From assembly GCA_019348265.1 (NCBI GenBank), contig JAHWJV010000039.1:1-14157 (forward strand): a stretch of 14,157 nt of DNA. The letters run 5' to 3'. The notes under the pieces were generated by a model that had not been told where the DNA came from, ran no database searches, and saw only the letters and a list, made by a program, of their open reading frames with translations. The stretch is from Gemmatimonadota bacterium (GTDB lineage Bacteria; Gemmatimonadota; Gemmatimonadetes; Longimicrobiales; Longimicrobiaceae). Positions within the stretch are counted from its first letter, which is position 1. Each line of letters begins with the position of its first letter. A program made the translations under genes and the position numbers. This document shows, piece by piece, positions 7,959 to 13,270 of the stretch.

Positions 7959-8393
7959 TTAGATGCGGGACTCGCGGAGGAGCTTGCCGCCGCCTTCGTA
8001 TTCCCGAAGCACGTTCGCAGTACCGTCGTAGTCGGCGTCGATCAGCTGGAAGCTGACGGCCCCACCGCGGTAGATCTCGATCATGTCCGCCTTGCCGTCG
8101 CCGTTGCGATCGGACCAGATCGCGACCGGTACCGGTGTGCCCCCGCCGGTGAAGCGGGCCTGGAGGGCCCTGCCGTCCTTGGCGCCGGAAGCCGTTCCGC
8201 GGAGAGCGGACGTGTCTCCCGCGCCCTGGAACCAGGCCCCCTGCGTACCGATCCAACCGCCGGACAGCTCCGCCGCAGTAGGCATGCTCGGCATCTGCCG
8301 TGAGGGCGGAGACCACCCCTGCGCGCGCAGGAGCACCGGGACCAAGAAAGAAACCGCCAGAGCAAGCGCGGCGAGCTGTACAGGACGGGCCAT
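7959..8393 (-). CDS. Small secreted protein with EF-hand-like calcium loops
   Basis: 144 residues. A hydrophobic segment (about 6-22) ending in LLRAQG looks like a Sec signal peptide with cleavage near residue 25, so the mature protein is exported. In the C-terminal half, Asp95-x-Asn97-x-Asp99-Gly100-x-x-Asp103-x-x-Glu106 fits the 12-residue EF-hand loop exactly. A second loop, Asp119-x-Asp121-x-Asp123-Gly124-x-x-Asn127, has Arg at position 12 instead of Glu. Calcium binding is therefore likely for the first loop and doubtful for the second. The loops are also reminiscent of FG-GAP or thrombospondin-type repeats. The frame is open further upstream, but this ATG is chosen for GGAGGTGAC directly before it and for the signal peptide. 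It is divergent from the kinase gene. Biological role unknown. Confidence 0.8.
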   Translation of the reverse strand: MARPVQLAALALAVSFLVPVLLRAQGWSPPSRQMPSMPTAAELSGGWIGTQGAWFQGAGDTSALRGTASGAKDGRALQARFTGGGTPVPVAIWSDRNGDGKADMIEIYRGGAVSFQLIDADYDGTANVLREYEGGGKLLRESRI

Positions 8394-8522
8394 GTCACCT
8401 CCAGAAATGCGTCGTGAACACAGAAGTACCCGCGCCCTGAGTCCGGGTTCCCGTCGCGCCGGGTACGCGGGTTGCAGGTTCCGCGGCAGACGGCGTCCCC
8501 TCCTCCTGCACCAAACTGGTAA

Positions 8523-9587
8523 ATGGCTGAATCCGGAATCTCGCGGCCCCGGTATCAGGGCCTGGCCGCGGCACGTCGCTGGAGCCATGAGCCGAGCCGC
8601 CCGCGAGCCGATTTTTCGCTCGCCGTCGGTGACCGTGTGGGAGATCTCACGATCATCGGGCACCTCGCGCGCGGGCGGCTGACGGAGCTATACCAGGTCT
8701 GGAGCACCGACCACTGGACCGCCCTGACCGGGAAGCTCGTCGCCCCGGGCTGTCTGGACGACGCCGGTGCCGGGGTGTCCTTCCGCCGCGAGCAGGAGGT
8801 CCTCAGAAGGCTCAGTCATCCGAACATCGTCCGGCTCTACGGGAGCGGCAGCGCCGCCGGCCGGCCCTTCCTGCTCCTGGAGTACTTCGCCGGACCATCG
8901 CTCTTCGACGTTCTGGAATCGCTCCCCAAGCGCAGGCTGCACGTTCCTGACGCGATCCGCGCCACCATGCACATCGGCGCGGCCGTTCACTACCTGCACC
9001 GGCAGGGCTTCCTCTACCGCGACATCAAGCCGGCGAACGTGCTGCTCCGCGAGGGAATACCGATCCTGGTGGACTTCGACGTCGTGCGGAAGATCGACGC
9101 GCGCCGGCCGTCCGACCGGCTGGGAACGGCGCCGTACATGGCCCCGGAGCAGGTGCTCCGCGAGCACCTGTCGCCCGCCACCGACGTTTACGGCCTCGGC
9201 GCGCTGCTCTACGAGCTCCTCACCGGCCACTGGCCCACCGAGGAGCCACACGACGACGACGACTGGGAGGACGAGCTGTGGGACGACGATGACGACCCGC
9301 CGCCGGCCCGTGTCAGCTCAGGGGGCAAAGAGCCGTTGAGAACGCGCGACCTCCATACGCGATATCCGCAGCTCCGGAACGCGCCGGTGCCCCCGCGGGA
9401 GCACCGGCCGCACCTGGACCGTCAGCTCGAGCGCATCCTGCTCCGCTGCCTCGCGCCTCAGCCGTGCGACCGGTTCCAGACCGTGTCCGGGCTGCTCGCC
9501 GCGCTCGCTCCGCACCTCAAGGGGCGTTACCGCCTCTGGCCGGAGGCAGCGCCGATCGAGCGCCGCGCGGATACACGGAGCAGGTGA
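8523..9587 (+). CDS. Atypical serine/threonine protein kinase (Hanks type)
   Basis: 354 residues, soluble, with no transmembrane or sensor domain. Conserved: Lys71 (TGKLV), FRREQEVLRRLSHPNIVRL with a C-helix Glu, YRDIKPANVLL (catalytic Asp167, Lys169, Asn172), the APE motif (207-209), Asp221 in TDVYGLG and Arg318 in CDRF. Unusual: the glycine loop reads HLARGRLTELYQV, keeping only one of its glycines, and the magnesium-binding DFG is DFD (184-186). An acidic insert (244-258, nine Asp and three Glu) lies between helix F and helix G. The catalytic residues are present, so activity is plausible, with altered nucleotide handling. No Shine-Dalgarno precedes the ATG; a GTG near residue 39 is an alternative start. 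Its stop lies 12 bases before the flavoprotein gene, so the two probably share a transcript. Confidence 0.88.
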   Translation: MAESGISRPRYQGLAAARRWSHEPSRPRADFSLAVGDRVGDLTIIGHLARGRLTELYQVWSTDHWTALTGKLVAPGCLDDAGAGVSFRREQEVLRRLSHPNIVRLYGSGSAAGRPFLLLEYFAGPSLFDVLESLPKRRLHVPDAIRATMHIGAAVHYLHRQGFLYRDIKPANVLLREGIPILVDFDVVRKIDARRPSDRLGTAPYMAPEQVLREHLSPATDVYGLGALLYELLTGHWPTEEPHDDDDWEDELWDDDDDPPPARVSSGGKEPLRTRDLHTRYPQLRNAPVPPREHRPHLDRQLERILLRCLAPQPCDRFQTVSGLLAALAPHLKGRYRLWPEAAPIERRADTRSR

Positions 9588-9599
9588 CGGGGAGCCGAA

Positions 9600-10511
9600 G
9601 TGTCATCGACCTCGTACGACGCGATCGTGATCGGTGGAGGCCCCGCCGGCCTCGCCGGTGCGCTCTGGCTGGCTCGGTATCGTCACTCGGTCCACCTATT
9701 CGACGCCGGCGATCCGCGCAACGCACCGACAACCGGCGTGCACGGCTACCTCGGGCTGCAGGACATCCCGCCGATGGAGCTGCGGCGCATCGGCCGGGCG
9801 CAGGCGCGGGATGCCGGCGCCAAGACGGAGGAGGCTGTCGTGGAGAGCCTCGATGGTGAGATCGGCGACTTCTGCATCCGGCTCGCCGACGGCCGTGCCT
9901 TCGGGGCGAAGCGCGTGCTGTTCGCGACCGGCCTGCGCGACATCATCCCGGAGATCCCGGGGCTCACGGATTTCTACGGCACCAGCATCTGGCACTGCCC
10001 CGACTGCGACGGCCCCTCGATCGTGGGCAAGAAGGTCGGGGTCATCGGCTGGAGCCGGCCCATCGTCGCCTACTGCATGCAGATGCTGACCTGGACCGAC
10101 AAGCTAACCATCCTGACGCACGGCCACGCCGCGGGCATGCCCGCGCGATCGGTCGCCGCGCTGGACCGCTTCGCCATTCCCGTCCGCACGCAGGTGGTAC
10201 GCGGAATCGACGGTCAGGACGGCCAGGTTGAGGGGGTGACCTTCATCGACGGCAGCCACGAGGAGTTCGATGCGATCTTCTTCCACATCGCTTCCGGCCC
10301 GGGTTGCAGCATTCCCGCCGCGCTGGGCTGCCGTGCCGATGAGGAAGGTATCCTGGAGATCGACGCCGAGTTCGAGACGACCGTCCCCGGCATCTTCGCC
10401 GCCGGCGACATCACCCCCGGCTCCAAGAGCGCCCTCCGTGCCGCCGCCGACGGCGCCCGCGCCGCGATCGGCATTTACAGGTCGCTGCTGCCGAAGGAAC
10501 GGAAGGTCTAA
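9600..10511 (+). CDS. Thioredoxin-reductase-like FAD disulfide oxidoreductase without recognisable NADPH motifs
   Basis: 303 residues, the typical length of low-molecular-weight thioredoxin reductases. IVIGGGPAGLAGALWLAR (10-26 region) is the FAD dinucleotide fold, ATGLRDIIPEIPG the linker, CPDCDG (Cys133, Cys136) the redox-active disulfide, and TTVPGIFAAGD the second FAD-contact motif. The NADPH domain is abnormal: GGGxSA is replaced by GVIGWSRPIVAY, and the HRRxxxR phosphate-binding motif by THGHAAGMPAR. This resembles flavin- or ferredoxin-linked thioredoxin reductases and the broad group of atypical TrxR-like proteins with CPxCxG centres. The electron donor is unknown. It starts at GTG 9600 with GGGGAG six bases upstream, directly behind the kinase gene. 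Confidence 0.87.
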   Translation: MSSTSYDAIVIGGGPAGLAGALWLARYRHSVHLFDAGDPRNAPTTGVHGYLGLQDIPPMELRRIGRAQARDAGAKTEEAVVESLDGEIGDFCIRLADGRAFGAKRVLFATGLRDIIPEIPGLTDFYGTSIWHCPDCDGPSIVGKKVGVIGWSRPIVAYCMQMLTWTDKLTILTHGHAAGMPARSVAALDRFAIPVRTQVVRGIDGQDGQVEGVTFIDGSHEEFDAIFFHIASGPGCSIPAALGCRADEEGILEIDAEFETTVPGIFAAGDITPGSKSALRAAADGARAAIGIYRSLLPKERKV

Positions 10512-10634
10512 GGGATAGGGAACAGGGAACAGGGAATGGCCTGCCCGAAACGGCAGGGGCCGACATCGCGAACGATGTCGGCCCCTGCGTTTTGTTGTCC
10601 CGCTGGTCCCTGTTCCCTATTCCCCGTTCCCTGT
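10512..10634. repeat. Inverted 7-bp repeat arrays around a terminator, filling the gap between convergent genes
   Basis: The left array (10515-10535) reads ATAGGGA, ACAGGGA, ACAGGGA. The right array (10607-10634) reads TCCCTGT, TCCCTAT, TCCCCGT, TCCCTGT. They are inverted copies: ATAGGGAACAGGGA (10515-10528) pairs perfectly with TCCCTGTTCCCTAT (10607-10620). The left array starts three bases after the flavoprotein stop codon and the right array ends three bases before the stop of the acidic-protein gene, so the element fills the whole convergent gap. Confidence 0.85.
10553..10593 (+). terminator. Strong intrinsic terminator after the kinase-flavoprotein operon
   Basis: A perfect 16-bp stem, 10553-10568 with 10573-10588, is closed by a CGAA tetraloop and followed by GTTTTG. 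It lies about 40 bases after the flavoprotein stop. On the other strand the stem is followed by CGTTTCG, so it may also stop transcription from the facing gene. A competing 6-bp hairpin (CCTGCC with GGCAGG, 10541-10557) overlaps its left arm. Confidence 0.88.
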
Positions 10635-10637
10635 CAC

Positions 10638-10982
10638 TCAGTCCCTGTCCTCGTCGTCGAGCTCCGAGAACCCTTCGCCTTCTTCGTCGATCAGCTCGGT
10701 CACCTGGGCGCCCCAGGCGCGCTCTAGCTGGCGCCGGACGCGGGGGAAGCGCTGGATGATGTCCGCCATCTCGGGGGTGATGAAGAGCTCCGTGACGTCC
10801 TTTCGCTCGTAGCCGGTGTCCGGCTCCTCCAGAAAGGCCTTCAACTCCTCGATGATGTCCTCGAGGTCGCTGAGCATCTCGCTGGGGAAATGGCCCTCGT
10901 CGAGTGCGATCGCGGACTCTGTCCACTCGTGGACCTGGACGGCAAGCGTATCGAATCGCCGGTCCATCTGTGGGTCATTCAT
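10638..10982 (-). CDS. Small acidic hypothetical protein
   Basis: 114 residues, cytoplasmic by appearance (no signal peptide or membrane segment), rich in Glu and Asp, with probable amphipathic helices through SEMLSDLEDIIEELKAFLEE (34-53) and a strongly acidic C-terminal tail. I do not recognise the family. The frame is open much further upstream, but this ATG is chosen because GGGAGA lies at a normal distance before it and the upstream part is low-complexity Arg/Ser sequence typical of a non-coding frame. It is divergent from hslO across 236 bases and convergent with the flavoprotein gene. Confidence 0.7.
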   Translation of the reverse strand: MNDPQMDRRFDTLAVQVHEWTESAIALDEGHFPSEMLSDLEDIIEELKAFLEEPDTGYERKDVTELFITPEMADIIQRFPRVRRQLERAWGAQVTELIDEEGEGFSELDDEDRD

Positions 10983-11218
10983 CCAGACGTCTCCCTGATC
11001 CTGAGCGTGAAAGCAGGCTCTGGTGGCGTACCGCGAACCACACCCGCCGGCCACCGAGCGAAGTCGTCTACACCCTACGCTGCCGCGGGAGCGGGGGCAA
11101 GTCCGACCTCCCGGTCGCCCGCCGTGGCGGGGCTCCTTTCCCTCCGACCTGGTGTATACGCTCTTCTGCTCCGCCGGGGAGGGTACCCGCGGGCGATCAC
11201 AATCAGGGAGACGAGTAG
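10983..11218. promoter_or_regulatory. Divergent intergenic region upstream of hslO
   Basis: This is a 236-base gap between the acidic-protein gene and hslO. GGGAG at 11206-11210 is the hslO ribosome site, eight bases before its ATG. GTGTATACG at 11152 could belong to a -10 region, but no -35 sequence stands at the right distance. A pair of loosely similar 30-base stretches (from 11066 and 11152) and a small hairpin (CCCGCC-GT-GGCGGG, about 11118-11131) are visible. No coding frame here looks real. Confidence 0.4.
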
Positions 11219-12112
11219 ATGACTGGAGATTATCTCGTTCGCGCCACTGCCCTCGACGGCAAAGTGCGAGCTTTCGCTCTACGCGCGACGGAGCTCGTGG
11301 AGGAGATGCGTGCCCGACACGACACCTTCCCGGCCGCCACGGCGGCGCTCGGGCGCACAGCGATGGGATCGCTGCTCCTCGCGGCCGCATCGCTCAAGGA
11401 AGAAGACCAGCTGCTCACCATCGAGATCCGCGGGGGCGGGCCGATCGGCCGGATCCTCTGCACCGCGACCGGCCGCGGCGAGGTCCGCGGGATGGTGAGC
11501 AATCCGCACGTTCATGCGGACAGCGTCCAGCCGGGGAAGCTCAACGTCGCGGGAGTCGTCGGCAGCCAGGGCTACCTTTCCATCACCAAGGATCTGGGGA
11601 TGAGGGAGCCGTACCGCGGAACCGTCGAGCTGCAGTCGGGGGAGATCGGCGACGACTTCGCCTATTACCTCGCCAGGAGCGAGCAGACGCCGTCCGCCGT
11701 CGGGCTCGGGGTCTTCGTCACCAGTGAGACGCTGGTCGACGCGGCGGGTGGGTTCCTGGTCCAGCTGCTCCCCGGGCTCTCGGAAGAGGAGATCGTCGCG
11801 GTCGAGCGCGAGGTCGCGGCGCTGCCGCACCCCACCCGCCTCATCCGCGACGGGCTGACCCCGGAACAGGTGCTGGGACGGATCTTCCCCGCCGGCTTCG
11901 AGCTTCTCGACACCTACCCGGTCCGCTTCTCCTGCCCCTGCTCGCCGGAGCGCTACGCCGCCGCGATCGTCAGCCTCGGCAGCGACGAGATCAAGCGGAT
12001 CATCGAGGAGGAGGAGAACGATTACACCGAGGTAGTCTGCCACTTCTGCAACGAGAAGCACCGGTTCTCCCCGGCGGACATGCAGCAGATCCTGGAGGCG
12101 GCGAACGGATAG
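11219..12112 (+). CDS. hslO: Hsp33 family redox-regulated chaperonin
   Basis: 297 residues, full length for the family. Hsp33 is a cytoplasmic holdase: under oxidative stress its C-terminal zinc site is oxidised, the linker unfolds and it binds unfolding proteins. The N-terminal domain begins DYLVRATALDGKVRAFA and contains GNPIG-like GGGPIGRI and the NPHVHAD and GYLSITKDLG stretches of the family. The zinc site has all four cysteines: Cys239 and Cys241 (SCPCS), Cys274 and Cys277 (CHFC). The ATG follows GGGAG by eight bases. The neighbours on both sides are small acidic hypothetical genes on the opposite strand, so hslO is probably transcribed alone. No heat-shock promoter was recognised. Its stop codon lies inside a long inverted repeat. 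Confidence 0.95.
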   Translation: MTGDYLVRATALDGKVRAFALRATELVEEMRARHDTFPAATAALGRTAMGSLLLAAASLKEEDQLLTIEIRGGGPIGRILCTATGRGEVRGMVSNPHVHADSVQPGKLNVAGVVGSQGYLSITKDLGMREPYRGTVELQSGEIGDDFAYYLARSEQTPSAVGLGVFVTSETLVDAAGGFLVQLLPGLSEEEIVAVEREVAALPHPTRLIRDGLTPEQVLGRIFPAGFELLDTYPVRFSCPCSPERYAAAIVSLGSDEIKRIIEEEENDYTEVVCHFCNEKHRFSPADMQQILEAANG

Positions 12113-12188
12113 TGCGAGAGTGGGGAGGGCCAGAGGGCGAAACTAACCGCCCTCCGCCGTCACTCTCGCACTCCTGCGCTATCCGTTC
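12103..12188. terminator. Long interrupted palindrome between convergent genes, probably a bidirectional terminator
   Basis: Nested inverted arms are visible: GAACGGATAG (12103-12112) with CTATCCGTTC (12179-12188); GTGCGAGAGTG (12112-12122) with CACTCTCGCAC (12161-12171), separated from the outer arm by an unpaired TCCTGCG on the right only; and an inner GAGGGCG (12133-12139) with CGCCCTC (12148-12154). The left outer arm contains the hslO stop codon, and the right arm ends one base before the stop of the facing gene. There is no T-run, so intrinsic termination is plausible but not certain. Confidence 0.65.
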
Positions 12189-12189
12189 G

Positions 12190-12639
12190 TCACTTCACCT
12201 GCAGCGACCCGAGAATCTCACGAATCTGCTCACGTTCCTTCTCTTCCTCGCCGGACGGGCACGAATAGCTGACGAAAACCAGCGTCTCGGGCGACATGGC
12301 AACGCCTACGAGCCAGTACGTCTCCTCTTCCTCTTCTTCCTCATCGGCGGCAGAGAGATACTCGCACAAGGCCAGCTCCGCTCCCTCGGCGAGGTCCACG
12401 TCTTCGACCTCGTCCTCCTCGATCTCGATCCCCTGCTCCTCAAGGAAGGCGTACAGCTCTTCGGCGGGATCTCGCCCCTCTTCCTCGGCAGCGTTGGGAA
12501 ACGCGACCAGGTGGAGCAGGCCGGAGCCGTCTGGCGAGTAGACGCTGACGCCTTCCTCATCGTCCGGCTCGGCGGCCCATTTCTCAGGGAGGGAGAAGGA
12601 GAAGGCGGGGTCGATCGTTACCCGCTCGCGATCGCTCAT
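12190..12639 (-). CDS. Acidic hypothetical protein
   Basis: 149 residues, with no signal peptide or membrane segment and a composition dominated by Glu and Asp, including a run of Glu near 100-106. The opening (FSFSLPEKWAAEPDDEEGV, then VYSPDG and LLHLVAFP) resembles the small alpha/beta proteins of the Mog1/PsbP-like type. That is a loose resemblance by eye, not an identification. The start is clear: AGGAGG five bases before the ATG at 12637-12639. Longer versions starting upstream add an unlikely basic segment. It is convergent with hslO, and its stop is next to the shared palindrome. A 7-bp hairpin lies in its leader. Confidence 0.75.
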   Translation of the reverse strand: MSDRERVTIDPAFSFSLPEKWAAEPDDEEGVSVYSPDGSGLLHLVAFPNAAEEEGRDPAEELYAFLEEQGIEIEEDEVEDVDLAEGAELALCEYLSAADEEEEEEETYWLVGVAMSPETLVFVSYSCPSGEEEKEREQIREILGSLQVK

Positions 12640-12667
12640 TGAGCCCTCCTCTAAAGGGTCCGCTAAC

Positions 12668-12685
12668 CGTCCTCGGATGAGGACG
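12668..12685. promoter_or_regulatory. Perfect 7-bp hairpin in the leader of the acidic hypothetical gene
   Basis: CGTCCTC-GGAT-GAGGACG, centred about 37 bases upstream of the ATG at 12639. It could be an operator or a leader RNA hairpin. No promoter elements around it are clear enough to place it relative to a transcription start. Confidence 0.35.
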
Positions 12686-12834
12686 AAATTGGAGCGGTCC
12701 GCCGCGATGTGCAAGCACCTGCGCCGCAATCACCCAGCGTTGAAGCCGTTCCACGGCGATGCTCATGCAGGGCATGGAACCTGCCGATACTCTAGTTTGT
12801 AAACATCAGACGGCGTCCTCAGCGAGGAGGAGCT

Positions 12835-13005
12835 ATTCGTACGCTTGGCATCGGTTTGGTAGCAATCGCGGCGGTGATGGCCAGCCTGACCATCGCACGC
12901 CAGCGAAGCGAAGAGCGTCAGCCGGAGCCGCCGCCGCCGACGCCGGGTCGCGCGCCCGCAGCTCTGGACACCAACCTGGACGCAATCCGCACGGCGGGCC
13001 TTTAG
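12835..13005 (+). CDS. Small membrane-anchored proline-rich protein, probable ATT start
   Basis: 56 codons. A short hydrophobic segment (TLGIGLVAIAAVMASLTIA, 3-21) is followed by a charged, proline-rich tail (EERQPEPPPPTPGRAP) and ends at TAG 13003-13005. There is no ATG, GTG or TTG between the upstream in-frame stop (12793) and the hydrophobic part. A strong GAGGAGGAG at 12824-12832 sits two bases before ATT 12835, which therefore looks like the start; ATT is rare but known (infC). The predicted topology is a single membrane anchor with the tail outside. Only the composition and ribosome site support it; there is no recognised family. TCCTC-AGC-GAGGA (12816-12828) could mask the ribosome site. 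Confidence 0.5.
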   Translation: MRTLGIGLVAIAAVMASLTIARQRSEERQPEPPPPTPGRAPAALDTNLDAIRTAGL

Positions 13006-13016
13006 CTGGGCCCGCC
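12993..13016 (+). terminator. GC-rich hairpin overlapping the small ORF's stop codon
   Basis: GGCGGGC (12993-12999) pairs with GCCCGCC (13010-13016) around a loop containing the TAG stop. There is no T-run. It may act together with the next stem-loop to end the small ORF's transcript. Confidence 0.35.
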
Positions 13017-13044
13017 ATCCAGAAGGCGCGTCTCAAAGCGCTCC

Positions 13045-13081
13045 AAAGCGCCCCCATCCAGATCCTGGACAGGGGCGCTTT
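13045..13081 (+). terminator. Long stem-loop downstream of the small ORF
   Basis: AAAGCGCCCC (13045-13054) pairs perfectly with GGGGCGCTTT (13072-13081). Inside, TCCAG-ATC-CTGGA adds a further 5 bp, separated by a symmetric CA/CA interior mismatch. The A-rich start and T-rich end make it a plausible terminator in either direction. It lies 40 bases after the small ORF and upstream of the transglycosylase promoter. Confidence 0.6.
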
Positions 13082-13163
13082 CTATCGCGCGCCTGTCACC
13101 TTTTTTCGCCGGTGCGCGCCGCCTGCAACCCTGCTCCCCTACCTCTCGACCGCCCGTAAGTAC

Positions 13164-13192
13164 TTGATTTGTAACGACTAAAGGGTTATAAT
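13164..13192 (+). promoter_or_regulatory. Near-consensus sigma-70 promoter for the lytic transglycosylase gene
   Basis: TTGATT (13164-13169) and a perfect TATAAT (13187-13192) are separated by 17 bases, within locally AT-rich sequence that stands out from the surroundings. The leader of about 70 bases to the ATG contains a hairpin, GCGGCC-TCT-GGCCGC (13234-13248). It is the clearest promoter in the window. Confidence 0.8.
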
Positions 13193-13270
13193 ACCTGCCG
13201 GGAAAGTGGACAAGCGTGGGTGGAACCGGTCGCGCGGCCTCTGGCCGCTCGCCCCCCTCACGTCGGACAC

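Larger units (their letters stand above)
12640..13270. other. Sparse 631-base region between the acidic hypothetical gene and the lytic transglycosylase
   Basis: The only gene I can support here is a 56-codon ORF (12835-13005). The rest holds leader hairpins, two stem-loops after the small ORF and a good promoter at 13164-13192. A 140-codon plus-strand frame across the region (from 12759) has Arg/Ser/Pro-rich composition and no ribosome site, and I take it as non-coding. The stretch 13082-13163 shows no identifiable feature. Confidence 0.6.

Noticed and set aside
11066..11182. Two loosely similar 30-base stretches upstream of hslO
   Set aside because: Identity is only about 60 percent by eye, with no defined boundaries, so I cannot call it a repeat.
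12774..12804. GGAACC followed by GTAAAC, resembling an ECF sigma promoter before the small ORF
   Set aside because: The -10 part does not match a known ECF consensus well, and the leader would be very short. Not strong enough to annotate.
12759..13181. 140-codon plus-strand ORF
   Set aside because: No ribosome site, low-complexity composition, and it overlaps stem-loops and the small ORF that has a strong ribosome site in another frame.
13206..13220. GTGGA and GTGGG ten bases apart downstream of the promoter, similar to MraZ boxes
   Set aside because: Only two imperfect copies, and the gene downstream is not mraZ. Such a match is expected by chance in GC-rich leader sequence.
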